Source: Antrihabitans stalactiti
GTDB taxonomy: Bacteria; Actinomycetota; Actinomycetes; Mycobacteriales; Mycobacteriaceae
Reading direction: 5' to 3'
DNA: 64,000 bases
NCBI RefSeq assembly: GCF_012932915.1
Contig: NZ_VCQU01000002.1
Location: 661,680 to 725,679 of the forward strand
How positions within the stretch are numbered: position 1 is the first letter of the stretch; every line of letters starts with the position of its first letter. The position numbers and the translations under genes were made by a program. The notes under the pieces were generated by a model that did no database searches, was not told the DNA's origin, and saw only the letters and a program-made list of their open reading frames with translations. This document shows, one piece after another, positions 46,037-62,350 of the stretch.

Positions 46037-47088
46037 CCGCGGATCCGAAGGAGTTGGCCGATCGGCTGCTCGACGCCCAGGTCGAGTTCGTACTCGCAGA
46101 GCTGACGGGCGAACGCTTCAAAGACGTCGTGGCACGCGACGTTGCCGACGTCCTTGCGGTGGCCGACACGATGATCGTCTCCGAGGTCGTCGACAGCGCG
46201 ATGGTCAAGGCCGTTGGTCATCGACTCACAGACGCGGTCGGCGGCAGCGACATCATCGAGGATATGACGGTCGCCGTCGCGGACGCGATCTACGACATGG
46301 CCGCCAGCGACGAGTACACCCTCGGCGACGTAGTCGACCGCGAGCCGGTCGCGGCGTTGATCGAGAAGTTCCTGACGATGAACACGCTGCACGATCGTGC
46401 GCTGGAGCGACTGACCGAAAGCCCGCTGGTCGCCAACATCGCGTCGTCCTTCGTAAACAAGATTGTCGCGGACTTCATGGCAGCCAACCGTGCTCGGGCC
46501 GAGAAGGTGCCTGGCATGTCGGCTGTGCTGAAGATGGGGAAGGGTGCGGCAACCAAGGTCCGGAGTGCGGGTGATCGACACTTCGAGGGGTTCCTCGGCG
46601 ACGTCGCTGGAAGGGGCGCTCAATTTGCGTTGCGCCGCACCAACAATGCAATTCGAGAGCTCATTCACGACGCCCCGCTGCACGACGCGGCCATGGAGTT
46701 CTGGGATCTGCATGCCGACGAGCCGGTCAGCGGACTCCGCGAGTACCTGACCCAGACGGACCTGCGCGAGCTGGTTGTGATCATTCACGAGATCGCGAGG
46801 ACCTCGCGCAACAAGGAGTACATCGGTCACGCTATCGACGCGGGCATCGACGTCTTCTTCGAGAAGTACGGTTCGCATACCCTTGCCGGACTTTTGGTCG
46901 AGGTCGGGATCAGCGCAGACGAGGTCGTCACCGACATCGTCGCCTTCGCCCCGCCCATCCTCGAGGCAGCGAAGTCGGATGGCGTTCTCGCGGCCCAGAT
47001 CCGGTCACGGTTGGCTCCGTTTTTCACCTCCGACGCGACCTTGGCCTTGCTTTCCGACGCAGGTGCGGCCGCTATCGTGACCTCATGA
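46033..47088 (+). CDS. Hypothetical alpha-helical protein
   Basis: 351 residues from GTG within a GTGA overlap with the previous gene. It is predicted to be almost wholly helical, with no signal peptide or clear membrane segment. Recurrent patterns include VVARDVADVLAVADTMIVSEVVD and LREYLTQTDLRELVVIIHEIARTSRNKEYI. I do not recognise the family. Translational coupling to both neighbours suggests a joint function with the amidase, perhaps at the cell envelope, but this is only context. Confidence 0.75.
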   Translation: MTADPKELADRLLDAQVEFVLAELTGERFKDVVARDVADVLAVADTMIVSEVVDSAMVKAVGHRLTDAVGGSDIIEDMTVAVADAIYDMAASDEYTLGDVVDREPVAALIEKFLTMNTLHDRALERLTESPLVANIASSFVNKIVADFMAANRARAEKVPGMSAVLKMGKGAATKVRSAGDRHFEGFLGDVAGRGAQFALRRTNNAIRELIHDAPLHDAAMEFWDLHADEPVSGLREYLTQTDLRELVVIIHEIARTSRNKEYIGHAIDAGIDVFFEKYGSHTLAGLLVEVGISADEVVTDIVAFAPPILEAAKSDGVLAAQIRSRLAPFFTSDATLALLSDAGAAAIVTS

Positions 47089-47837
47089 CTCGAGCCGTAC
47101 GCGCCGTCTTCGTTGCAGCACTCGCCACAGTGGTGATGGGTGCGTGCACGACGGCAGCGCAGACCGCGCCCGCACCTTTGCCGGAGAAGCTCCCGCTCGG
47201 CGCCGTCGTCGTTCTCGATCCAGGGCACAACGGTGGCGGTACGCCAGCGGAGCTGAATCGGCAGGTGCCGACCGGTCGCGGTGGGACGAAGGCGTGCAAC
47301 ACCAGCGGTACCTCGACGAACACCGGCTACTCCGAGCATGCGTTCACCTTCGACGTCGCGAACCGAGTCCGCGATCTGCTCACGCTGCGCGGCGTTCAGG
47401 TGATCATGACCCGAAACTCCGACGACGGCGTCGGACCGTGCGTCGACGAACGGGCGGCGATCGGCAACCGTGCCAACGCGGCTGCGGTGGTCTCCATCCA
47501 TGGGGACGGCAACGATTCCGCGGATGCGCGCGGCTTCCATGTCGCCTACTCGGCACCCCCGCTCAACGACGCTCAGGGTGAGCCGTCGATTCGGCTCGCG
47601 ACCACGCTGCGCGACGCATTGGCGGGCGCAGGATTCGTGCCATCCAACTACGTCGGGTCCAATGGGTTGAATCCACGTGAGGATCTGGCCGGTCTGAATC
47701 TGTCCGAGCGCCCGTCTGCACTCATCGAATGCGCCAATATGCGCGATCCGATCGAGGCCGCGATCTTGTCGTCGCCCGACGGCAGGCAGCACTACGCAGA
47801 GGTCATCGCGAACGGGATCGTGGCCTTCCTCGGCTGA
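47085..47837 (+). CDS. Lipoprotein N-acetylmuramoyl-L-alanine amidase (Amidase_3)
   Basis: 250 residues starting MTRAVRAVFVAALATVVMGAC, with lipobox VMGAC (Cys21). The Amidase_3 zinc site is complete: His in VVLDPGHNGGG, Glu in YSEHAFTFD, His in VVSIHGDGN, and catalytic Glu in SALIECANMRDP. Two cysteines (KACNTSG and GPCVDER) could form a disulfide, as in M. tuberculosis Rv3717. It cleaves the bond between MurNAc and the stem peptide. The ATG overlaps the previous stop (ATGA). An internal TATCGT 6 bases before the ATG may give it its own leaderless transcript. Confidence 0.92.
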   Translation: MTRAVRAVFVAALATVVMGACTTAAQTAPAPLPEKLPLGAVVVLDPGHNGGGTPAELNRQVPTGRGGTKACNTSGTSTNTGYSEHAFTFDVANRVRDLLTLRGVQVIMTRNSDDGVGPCVDERAAIGNRANAAAVVSIHGDGNDSADARGFHVAYSAPPLNDAQGEPSIRLATTLRDALAGAGFVPSNYVGSNGLNPREDLAGLNLSERPSALIECANMRDPIEAAILSSPDGRQHYAEVIANGIVAFLG

Positions 47838-47860
47838 GTGCGGAGTTTCAGGCACCATTC

Positions 47861-50148
<2,288 letters not shown>

Positions 50149-50152
<4 letters not shown>

Positions 50153-51029
50153 CCAGCATCGAGTCGCTGACTGCGAGTCAGAAGGCCTACGTTCTGGCCG
50201 AAGCACTGCCGTGGTTGCAGCAGTTCACCGGCAAGATCGTCGTCGTCAAATACGGCGGGAATGCCATGGTCGATGACGGGCTGAAGCGCGCATTCGCCGA
50301 GGACATGGTGTTTCTGCGGACCATCGGCGTGTTGCCGGTGGTCGTGCACGGCGGTGGACCGCAAATCAGTGCGATGCTGAAAAAGCTTGGTATGCAAGGT
50401 GAATTCAAGGGCGGGTTCCGCGTCACGACGCCCGAGGTGATGGACGTCGTCCGCATGGTGTTGTTCGGCCAGGTCGGTCGCGAGTTGGTCGGGTTGATCA
50501 ACTCGCACGGTCCGTATGCGGTGGGCATCTCGGGGGAAGACGCGCACCTGTTCACCGCTACCCGCCGGACGGTGTTGGTCGACGGCACCCCGACCGACGT
50601 CGGACTGGTCGGCGATGTCACGACCGTCTCGCCCGATGCGGTTCTCGATCTCATCGGCGCCGGCCGCATTCCCGTCGTCTCGTCGATCGCACCGGATGTC
50701 GACGGCATCGTGCACAACATCAACGCCGACACCGCGGCTGCAGCGCTCGCCGAGGGCATCGGCGCCGAGAAGTTGATCGTGCTCACCGATGTCGAAGGCC
50801 TGTACACGAATTGGCCGGATCGCGGCTCGCTGACGTCGCGAATTGCGGCGGGTGCACTCGAAGAGCTGCTGCCGAACTTGGATTCCGGCATGGTGCCGAA
50901 GATGGAAGCGTGCCTGCGTGCTGTCCAAGGCGGGGTGCCTTCCGCGCACGTCATCGACGGTCGCGTGCCGCATTCGGTGCTGCTGGAGATGTTTACCGGA
51001 GAGGGAATCGGAACGATGGTGACACCCAC

Positions 51030-51033
<4 letters not shown>
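50149..51033 (+). CDS. argB: Acetylglutamate kinase
   Basis: 294 residues starting [23 protein letters not shown]. Amino-acid kinase fold: [29 protein letters not shown] and the C-terminal [21 protein letters not shown]. The N-terminal helix (about 1-20) is the extension linked in other ArgB enzymes to arginine feedback inhibition and hexamer formation. ATGA overlap with argJ. It phosphorylates N-acetylglutamate. Confidence 0.97.
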
Positions 51034-53628
<2,595 letters not shown>

Positions 53629-53651
53629 ACGCAAAGAAGGAGCACAAAACA

Positions 53652-56272
<2,621 letters not shown>

Positions 56273-56332
56273 GAAGCTCTAACGGACGTGCCAATACAGA
56301 GCCGAAAGGCCGCTGTTAGCTGGGAGTATGCC

Positions 56333-59293
56333 GTGGTGAGTTTGGATCCCGACAAGGTGATGGGACCGTTGCAGCGGTTGATCGCGACCGCGCAGAACGG
56401 GCTAGAGGTGATGCGGCTCGGCGGTCTCGACACGGGTGAGGTCGCCTCGCCTTTCGACGTTGTCGAGCGCAAGCGGATGTACAAGCTTCGCCACTATCAT
56501 CCCGAGACCGAGGTCGGCACCCTGCCGCCGGTTTTGCTCGTTCCGCCGCTGATGGTGTCGGCCGATGTCTACGACGTCACCAGCGACGGGGCAGTCGGCA
56601 TTCTGCACCGAGCCGGTCTCGATCCGTGGGTCGTCGACTTCGGCTCGCCTGCCACCGAAGAGGGCGGCTGGGAGCGCGACCTCGCCGATCACATTGTCGC
56701 CGTCAGCGACGCAATCGACGATATCCATCGGCGGACGAAGCGCGATGTCCACATCGCCGGTTATTCGCAGGGTGGCATGTTCACCTACCAAGCCGCGGCG
56801 TTCCGCAAGTGCGAGAACATCGCCAGCATCATGACGTTCGGCAGCCCGGTCGACGCGGCAGCCAACATGCCGCTCGGTGTTCCCGTCGAATTCGCCACCA
56901 AGGGCGCCGAGTTCCTCGCCGATCACGTGTTCAATCGCCTGTCGATCTCGGACACCATGGTCAAAACCGGCTTCCAACTGCTGGACCCGATCAAGACCGT
57001 CAAATCCCGCATCGATTTCGTCCGTCAGCTGCACGATCGTGAGGCGCTGCTGCCGCGCGAGCAGCAGCGGCGGTTCCTGTCCAACGAGGGCTGGGTCCCG
57101 TATTCGGGGCCGGCCATCGCCGACTTGCTCAAGCAGTTCGTGGTCGGCAATCGGATGATGTCCGGCGGCTTCGTGGTCCGCGATCAGGTCATCTCGCTGG
57201 CGGATCTGACGATCCCGATCCTGAGTTTCGTCGGCGAGGTCGACGATATCGGTCAGCCGGCAGCGGTTCGCGGCATTCGTCGTGCCGCGCCGAATGCCGA
57301 GGTGTTCGAGGCCGACATCCGGGCAGGTCATTTCGGACTCGTCGTCGGCACCAAGGCCGCGACCATCACGTGGCCGGCCGTCGCCGACTGGGTGCAATGG
57401 CGTGAGGATCTCGGTCCGCGACCCGAGCTGATCTACGAAATGAGCTATGACGAAGGCGCGTCGAGTCCGGGTTCGGCCGGTTCGAAATTCGCAGCGACGG
57501 CCACATCGGTCGTAGAAGTGACCGCAGGCATCGGTCGTGAGATCGCGAACATTGCCCAAGGTGCGTTCCGCGGGACGATCGGCATGTCGAGCGAAGCGGC
57601 CCGAGCACTGCCCCGGCTCGCGCGGTTGGGCCAGATTCAGCCGCACACGCAAATTTCTTTCGGTTCGTTGCTTGCCGAACAGGGCAGGCGGGCACCGTTG
57701 GGAGAGTGCTTCCTCTTCGACGATCGGGTCCACACGAACGCGGCCGTGAATACGCGTATCGACAACGTCGTTCGCGGCCTCATCAGTGTCGGCGTACGAC
57801 CGTCTGCGCAAATTGGCGTGTTGATGGAGACTCGCCCCAGTGCCTTGGTCACGATCGCTGCCTTGTCGCGGCTGGGTGCCGTTGCGGTCCTGCTGCCTCC
57901 TGGTACGGACCTCCCGACTGCGATCGAATTGAGCGGTATCGACACGCTCGTCACCGATCCGAACAATCTCAAGAGCGCCGCAGCGACGGGCATCAAGGTG
58001 CTCGTCCTCGGTGGTGGTGAGCATCGCGGTCTCGATGTCGAGGTCGAGACGGTGATCGACCTCGAGCAGATCGATCCCGGCGCGGTCCGGATTCCGGCCT
58101 GGTACAAGCCGAATCCAGGGCTTGCGCGCGAACTCGCCTTCATCCTGGTAGCCGGTGTCGGCGACCGGATGGAGCTCAAACCCGTCACCAACCACCGCTG
58201 GGCGCTGTCGGCGTTCGGGACCGCGACGTCCGCCAATCTGGGCCGCCAGGACACGGTGTACTGTCTTGCGCCGCTGCATCATTCGTCGGGACTGTTGGTC
58301 AGCGTCGGTGGCGCGGTCGCGGGTGGTTCTCGGATCGCGCTCGGTCGCGGGCTCGATCCGGACAAGTTCGTGGAGGAGATCCACCGCTACGGCGTCACAG
58401 TCGTGACCTACACGTGGACGATGATGCGCGAGATTCTCGCTGCGGAGTCGCTCGCCATCGGGCGCGACCACCCGATTCGGCTGTTCATCGGTTCCGGCAT
58501 GCCGGTCGGCCTGTGGTACGAGACGACCGAGCGGTTCAAGCCTGCGCGGGTCCTCGAGTTCTATGCGTCCATCGAGGGCGACGTCGTTCTGGCCAACGTC
58601 TCCGGTATCAAGGCTGGTTGCAAGGGGCGGCCGGTTCCGGGCACCGCTCACGTCGAACTCGCCGCCTACGACGCGGTTGCCGGAAAGTTCATCGAGCAGG
58701 ACGACGGCTTCGTCCGCCGTTGCGAGACCGACGAGGTGGGCCTGCTGATGAGCAAGGCCGCGACCGACGGTGCCTTCGCCGGCGGTGCGGCGATGCGTGG
58801 GGTGTTCGATCGCGGCGACGCGTGGATCCCTACGGAGAATCTTTTCCGTCGTGACGCCGACGGTGACTACTGGCTGGTCGACAACAAGAAGACGGTGGTC
58901 AAGACCGCTCGCGGGCCGGTGTTCACGCAGCCGATCATCGACTTGCTCGACTCGATTCCCGAGGTCGACCTGGCCGTGGCGTACGGCGTCGAGGTCGGCG
59001 GCCGGACCCTCGCTGTCGCGGCGGTCACGCTGCACAAGGGTGCCGAATTGGAAGCGGACACAGTCACGTCGGCGATTCGCGAGCTTGCACCGGCCGACCG
59101 CCCGGACCTGGTTCACGTCGTCGACGAGATCGCCCTCAGCTCGACCTACCGGCCGAGCAACCGCGCTCTCGCGGCACGTGGCATGCCCGCACCGGGACCC
59201 ACCACTTGGGCGTACGAACCGCACGATGGCGCATACAAGGAGCTGACAGCGGAGGTCGCGGCAATGCTCTTTCCAACCGAGTCCACGGGCTGA
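56333..59293 (+). CDS. Lipase-type hydrolase fused to an acyl-CoA synthetase-like domain (Rv1683-like)
   Basis: 986 residues from a GTG 6 bases after GGGAG; a second GTG follows directly, and one 15 codons upstream is less likely. N-terminal alpha/beta hydrolase of the PHA-synthase/lipase type: GYSQGGMFTYQAA (Ser about 135), VGEVDDIGQPA, RAGHFGLVVG. C-terminal half (about 430-986) is an adenylate-forming domain (MRVL-type VGVLMETRPSALVTIAALSRLGAVAVLLP; LFIGSGMPVGLW; RGVFDRGDAWIPTENLF). M. tuberculosis Rv1683 has this layout; its BCG counterpart has triacylglycerol lipase and acyl-CoA ligase activity at lipid droplets. Here the usual P-loop and the C-terminal lysine motif are not recognisable, so ligase activity is uncertain. 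Confidence 0.9.
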   Translation: MVSLDPDKVMGPLQRLIATAQNGLEVMRLGGLDTGEVASPFDVVERKRMYKLRHYHPETEVGTLPPVLLVPPLMVSADVYDVTSDGAVGILHRAGLDPWVVDFGSPATEEGGWERDLADHIVAVSDAIDDIHRRTKRDVHIAGYSQGGMFTYQAAAFRKCENIASIMTFGSPVDAAANMPLGVPVEFATKGAEFLADHVFNRLSISDTMVKTGFQLLDPIKTVKSRIDFVRQLHDREALLPREQQRRFLSNEGWVPYSGPAIADLLKQFVVGNRMMSGGFVVRDQVISLADLTIPILSFVGEVDDIGQPAAVRGIRRAAPNAEVFEADIRAGHFGLVVGTKAATITWPAVADWVQWREDLGPRPELIYEMSYDEGASSPGSAGSKFAATATSVVEVTAGIGREIANIAQGAFRGTIGMSSEAARALPRLARLGQIQPHTQISFGSLLAEQGRRAPLGECFLFDDRVHTNAAVNTRIDNVVRGLISVGVRPSAQIGVLMETRPSALVTIAALSRLGAVAVLLPPGTDLPTAIELSGIDTLVTDPNNLKSAAATGIKVLVLGGGEHRGLDVEVETVIDLEQIDPGAVRIPAWYKPNPGLARELAFILVAGVGDRMELKPVTNHRWALSAFGTATSANLGRQDTVYCLAPLHHSSGLLVSVGGAVAGGSRIALGRGLDPDKFVEEIHRYGVTVVTYTWTMMREILAAESLAIGRDHPIRLFIGSGMPVGLWYETTERFKPARVLEFYASIEGDVVLANVSGIKAGCKGRPVPGTAHVELAAYDAVAGKFIEQDDGFVRRCETDEVGLLMSKAATDGAFAGGAAMRGVFDRGDAWIPTENLFRRDADGDYWLVDNKKTVVKTARGPVFTQPIIDLLDSIPEVDLAVAYGVEVGGRTLAVAAVTLHKGAELEADTVTSAIRELAPADRPDLVHVVDEIALSSTYRPSNRALAARGMPAPGPTTWAYEPHDGAYKELTAEVAAMLFPTESTG

Positions 59294-59295
59294 CG

Positions 59296-59301
59296 TAGGG
59301 T
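59296..59301 (+). promoter_or_regulatory. -10 box for the Trm112-like gene (leaderless)
   Basis: TAGGGT followed by 7 bases and the GTG at 59309. Confidence 0.5.
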
Positions 59302-59308
59302 CTGGGGC

Positions 59309-59542
59309 GTGGAATCCGAATTGGAGCTCGACCCGTTTCTGCTGAGCATTCTCGTGTGTCCGCAGGACAAAGGGCCTCTGCTGCTCGTTCGCGAGGACCA
59401 GCTGTTCTACAACCCGCGGCTGCGTCGCGCGTATCCGATCGAGAGCGGGATTCCGGTCCTGCTGATCGACGAAGCGCGCGACGTTGCCGACGATGCTCAG
59501 CACGAGGACTACGTCGCTCGGGGTACAAGCGCCTCAGGGTAG
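59309..59542 (+). CDS. Trm112/UPF0434-like small protein (Rv1684-like)
   Basis: 77 residues from GTG: MESELELDPFLLSILVCPQDKGPLLL, then LFYNPRLRRAYPIESGIPVLLIDEARDV, which is the bacterial Trm112/YcaR signature. Only one Cys of the zinc motif remains, as in most bacterial members. Trm112 proteins stabilise methyltransferases in eukaryotes; the bacterial role is unclear. It lies just after the Rv1683-like gene, as Rv1684 does. Its end overlaps the convergent TetR gene by 9 bases. Confidence 0.88.
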   Translation: MESELELDPFLLSILVCPQDKGPLLLVREDQLFYNPRLRRAYPIESGIPVLLIDEARDVADDAQHEDYVARGTSASG

Positions 59543-60148
59543 GTCGCCGGTCAGGTAGCGCTGGACGGTTGGGGCAACCAGCTCGACGAGTTCGTCGACC
59601 GACATCGATGCGATCGGTTCGATCTCTATGACCTTGCGGACGGTGAGCAAGCCGATCATCTGCGACGCGACAAGAGCAATGCGCTTCTGGCCCGAGCCTT
59701 TCGGGTTGTCGACGCGTTCGCGAACGTCCTTCAGCACGACTTCGAGCATGAAGGTGCGGAACAGCGTGGTGTCCCCGCCGCCGATCACACTTCTGAACGC
59801 GGCGAGTATGCCGATCCCTGCGGGCGAGTCCCAAGCGCCGACGACGGTCCGCAGCAGGTGCTCGCCGAGATTGTCCAGTGGCGCAGCTGCTATTGCCTGC
59901 AACACTATTCGCGGATCCATGGGTAGTTGGACGACGGCGACGAACAGCTCCTGCTTGGTGCCGAAGTAGTGGTGCACGAGTGCCGAGTCGACGCCTGCTT
60001 CGGCGGCGATCGACCGGATGGACGCTTTGTCGAAGCCGACTTCGCCGAATCGGACCCGTGCCGCGTTCAAGATCGCCTCACGAGTACCCGACTGGCCGGG
60101 CCGCCTTCCGGTTCGGGCCGGCTCAGCGGTGGCGCTTTCGGCCGTCAT
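59534..60148 (-). CDS. TetR-family regulator of the ABC exporter (Rv1685c-like)
   Basis: 204 residues starting MTAESATAEPARTGRRPGQSGTREAILNAARVRF. Helix-turn-helix SIRSIAAEAGVDSALVHHYFGTKQELFVAVV (about 44-74), then a helical ligand domain. The ATG overlaps the permease stop (ATGA). Third gene of an ABC exporter operon whose promoter carries two tandem palindromes, its probable operators. The ligand is probably related to the exported compound, which is unknown. Confidence 0.9.
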   Translation of the reverse strand: MTAESATAEPARTGRRPGQSGTREAILNAARVRFGEVGFDKASIRSIAAEAGVDSALVHHYFGTKQELFVAVVQLPMDPRIVLQAIAAAPLDNLGEHLLRTVVGAWDSPAGIGILAAFRSVIGGGDTTLFRTFMLEVVLKDVRERVDNPKGSGQKRIALVASQMIGLLTVRKVIEIEPIASMSVDELVELVAPTVQRYLTGDLP

Positions 60149-60900
60149 GGCGTCCGGCGGCGTAGGGTCGCCGCTGCCAGGCAGAGCGCGACGATGGCGA
60201 ATCCGGCGACGACTGCGAGGTCCCGCCACATCTGCCCGGTCGCGCCAGTCTGGGTCGCGACCTGGTTCAGGGCGTCGACCGCGTAGCTGAGCGGAAGAAC
60301 ATTGCTGATCGCTTCGAGCCAGCCTGGCAACAAGTTTCGCGGCACGAGCAGCCCGCACAGGAAGAATTGCGGCAGGACGATGATCGGCATGAATTGCACG
60401 GCCTGGAACTCGGTTCGGGCAAATGCGCTCGCGAGCAGGCCGAGCGCCACTCCCAGCGCGGCGTCGACCATCGCAACGAGGATGACCAGCGCGACGCTGC
60501 CCTGCGAGGTCAAGCCGAGGAACCAGAAGGTCACCGTGCACGCGACGGCCGCCTGAATGGCAGCTGCGAACGAGAACGCCGATCCGTAGCCAGCGAGCAG
60601 GTCCAATTTCGACAATGGAGTGGTCATGAGGCGCTCGAGCGTTCCCGATGCGCGTTCGCGCTGCATGGCGATCGCGGTGATCAGGAACATCAGCACGAAC
60701 GGGAGGATGCCGAGCATGCTGATCGCGACGCGATCGAACAGTCGCGGTTGATTCGGGGCACCCGGGTAGTTCTGATATATGAAGTACAGCAGGGTCATGA
60801 GGAGTGCCGGGACGGCGACGATCATGCCGACTGTTCGGTGATCTGCCTTGAGCTGCTCCAGGATTCGGACAGTTGTCGCGGCGTAGGCCTTGGCGTTCAT
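60145..60900 (-). CDS. ABC-2 (DrrB-like) exporter permease (Rv1686c-like)
   Basis: 251 residues with six predicted helices (about 24-44, 55-75, 105-130, 138-165, 172-190, 225-245). Typical ABC-2 features: RASGTLERLMTTPLSKLDLLAGY and a C-terminal FFLCGLLVPRNLLPGWLEAISNVLPLSYAVDALN. It is the membrane half of an exporter with the ATPase encoded 2 bases upstream. The substrate is unknown; drug or lipid export is the family norm. Confidence 0.9.
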   Translation of the reverse strand: MNAKAYAATTVRILEQLKADHRTVGMIVAVPALLMTLLYFIYQNYPGAPNQPRLFDRVAISMLGILPFVLMFLITAIAMQRERASGTLERLMTTPLSKLDLLAGYGSAFSFAAAIQAAVACTVTFWFLGLTSQGSVALVILVAMVDAALGVALGLLASAFARTEFQAVQFMPIIVLPQFFLCGLLVPRNLLPGWLEAISNVLPLSYAVDALNQVATQTGATGQMWRDLAVVAGFAIVALCLAAATLRRRTP

Positions 60901-60902
60901 GC

Positions 60903-61628
60903 TTATGCTCCACTACGAATGAGCGCGAGAAATGCGTTTTCCATACTTTCTTCACCCGTGCGCTCGCGCAGTTCGGCGGGTGGAAGTTCCGCGAGCAGTC
61001 GACCTTCGCGCATCAGCAGCAGTTGGTCGCAATGTTCGGCTTCGTCCATCACGTGGCTCGACACGAGCAGGGTAGAGCCCTTGGCGACTATCGCCGCAAA
61101 GCGTTCCCAAAGCTCAACTCGCAGAACGGGATCGAGTCCAACGGTGGGCTCGTCGAGAATCAGCAGCTCCGGCTCTGCGACCAGTGCGCACGCCAGTGAG
61201 ACGCGGGTCTTTTGCCCGCCGGACAGCTCGTCTCCGCGTTGATCGGCGTAGGCCGTCAGGCCGACTGCATCGATTGCTTCTTGGACGCCGGCAGACGACT
61301 TACCGAACAGAGCGCCGAAGTAGGCAACGTTGCGGCGGATCGTCAGGTCCGGATAGATGCTGGGGGATTGGGTCACGTAGCCGACCTGCGAACGCAGCGA
61401 CTTCGAGCCGGCGGGAGCGCCGAGCACGGTCAGCTCGCCTGATTCGACGATCTGGGTGCCGACGATGCTGCGCATCAGAGTGGTTTTTCCGCATCCAGAC
61501 GGGCCGAGCAGGCCAGTGATCGAACCTCGCGGCACCGTCAGGCTGACGTCGCGCAGCACGGGGTTCTTACCTCTTTTGACGCTGAGATTTCGTATCACGA
61601 TCGCGTCCGTACGGACGGTAGTGTCCAT
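60903..61628 (-). CDS. ABC exporter ATPase (Rv1687c-like)
   Basis: 241 residues from the ATG at 61628 (MDTTVRTDAIVIRNLSVKRG), chosen because GGAG lies 6 bases upstream. Starting at 61664 would place the N-terminal codons inside the operator palindromes. Walker A GPSGCGKTT, Q-loop YVTQSPSIYPDLT, signature LSGGQKTRVSLACAL, Walker B LLILDEPTVGLDP, H-loop LVSSHVMDEAEHC. First gene of the ATPase-permease-TetR operon. Confidence 0.92.
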   Translation of the reverse strand: MDTTVRTDAIVIRNLSVKRGKNPVLRDVSLTVPRGSITGLLGPSGCGKTTLMRSIVGTQIVESGELTVLGAPAGSKSLRSQVGYVTQSPSIYPDLTIRRNVAYFGALFGKSSAGVQEAIDAVGLTAYADQRGDELSGGQKTRVSLACALVAEPELLILDEPTVGLDPVLRVELWERFAAIVAKGSTLLVSSHVMDEAEHCDQLLLMREGRLLAELPPAELRERTGEESMENAFLALIRSGA

Positions 61629-61640
61629 CGCTTGCTCCAA

Positions 61641-61672
61641 TTCATCAGGTGATGAGTTCATCACGTAGTGAA
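61641..61672 (-). promoter_or_regulatory. Two tandem 16-base operators of the ABC-TetR operon
   Basis: Plus-strand reading: TTCATCAGGTGATGAG (61641-61656) and TTCATCACGTAGTGAA (61657-61672), directly adjacent. Each is palindromic, and they differ at only a few positions. They cover the region from just after the -10 box to just before the ribosome-binding site, where a TetR protein would block transcription. Confidence 0.75.
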
Positions 61673-61701
61673 TTTATAGACCCTGCAACGGTGCAGGTCA
61701 A
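61673..61701 (-). promoter_or_regulatory. Strong sigma-70-type promoter of the ABC-TetR operon
   Basis: On the minus strand, TTGACC (61696-61701), exactly 17 bases, then TATAAA (61673-61678), close to consensus. The spacer itself contains an inverted repeat, CCTGCA/TGCAGG (61682-61697), which may be a further regulator site. Confidence 0.8.
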
Positions 61702-61723
61702 GAGGTCGGGCACAATCAGTGAC

Positions 61724-62350
61724 GTGACTTTTCGAGAGTTCGATGGCGTCGATCCGGTGACCGCCGCCAGCCGGATCCTCGGGGGCACACTGTCGGCGAA
61801 CGGGGTGGTCGTGCGCATCGTCGAGGTCGAGGCCTACGGGACCGATCCAGGCGGTCCGTGGCCGGATCCGGCATCGCATTCCTATCCGGGTCCGACTCGG
61901 CGCAATGCCGTGATGTTCGGCGATCCTGGGTGCCTGTACGTATATCTCAGTTACGGGATGCACCGGTGTCTCAACGTGACGTGTAGTCCGCCCGGTGTTG
62001 CGGGCGCGGTACTACTTCGATCCGCAGAGGTGGTCGACGGCGAGGACATCGCGTTCGCCCGCCGACCTACTGCTCGCCGGCCCGCGGACCTTGCTCGTGG
62101 GCCCGGGAATCTCGGCAATGCGCTCGGAATTGCGCTGGAAGACAACGGTTCCTGCCTGTTCGGAGCGGACGCTCGGATCCAGCTGTCGCTGGACCCTGTG
62201 ACCGAGTGGGCCGCTGGTCCGCGGGTCGGGATCAGCACGGCGGCCGACCGGCCGTGGCGGCTGTGGCTGCCGGGATCGCCCGCGGTTTCGACGTACCGGC
62301 GAAGCCCACGTGCGCCCGGTGTGGGCCTTGCGGAAGGATCGACAGCGTGA
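61724..62350 (+). CDS. mpg: 3-methyladenine DNA glycosylase (AAG/MPG family)
   Basis: 208 residues from GTG ([23 protein letters not shown]); the frame is open 25 codons further upstream, across the divergent promoter. AAG motifs: [14 protein letters not shown] with the catalytic Glu, [38 protein letters not shown], and [11 protein letters not shown]. It removes alkylated purines from DNA. CACAAT lies 7 bases before the GTG, a possible leaderless promoter. It overlaps tyrS by 4 bases. Confidence 0.94.
   Translation: MTFREFDGVDPVTAASRILGGTLSANGVVVRIVEVEAYGTDPGGPWPDPASHSYPGPTRRNAVMFGDPGCLYVYLSYGMHRCLNVTCSPPGVAGAVLLRSAEVVDGEDIAFARRPTARRPADLARGPGNLGNALGIALEDNGSCLFGADARIQLSLDPVTEWAAGPRVGISTAADRPWRLWLPGSPAVSTYRRSPRAPGVGLAEGSTA

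Noticed and set aside
56402..59503. A 1033-codon minus-strand frame opposite the Rv1683-like gene
   Set aside because: Antisense shadow of a well-recognised gene, with no conserved motif or ribosome-binding site.
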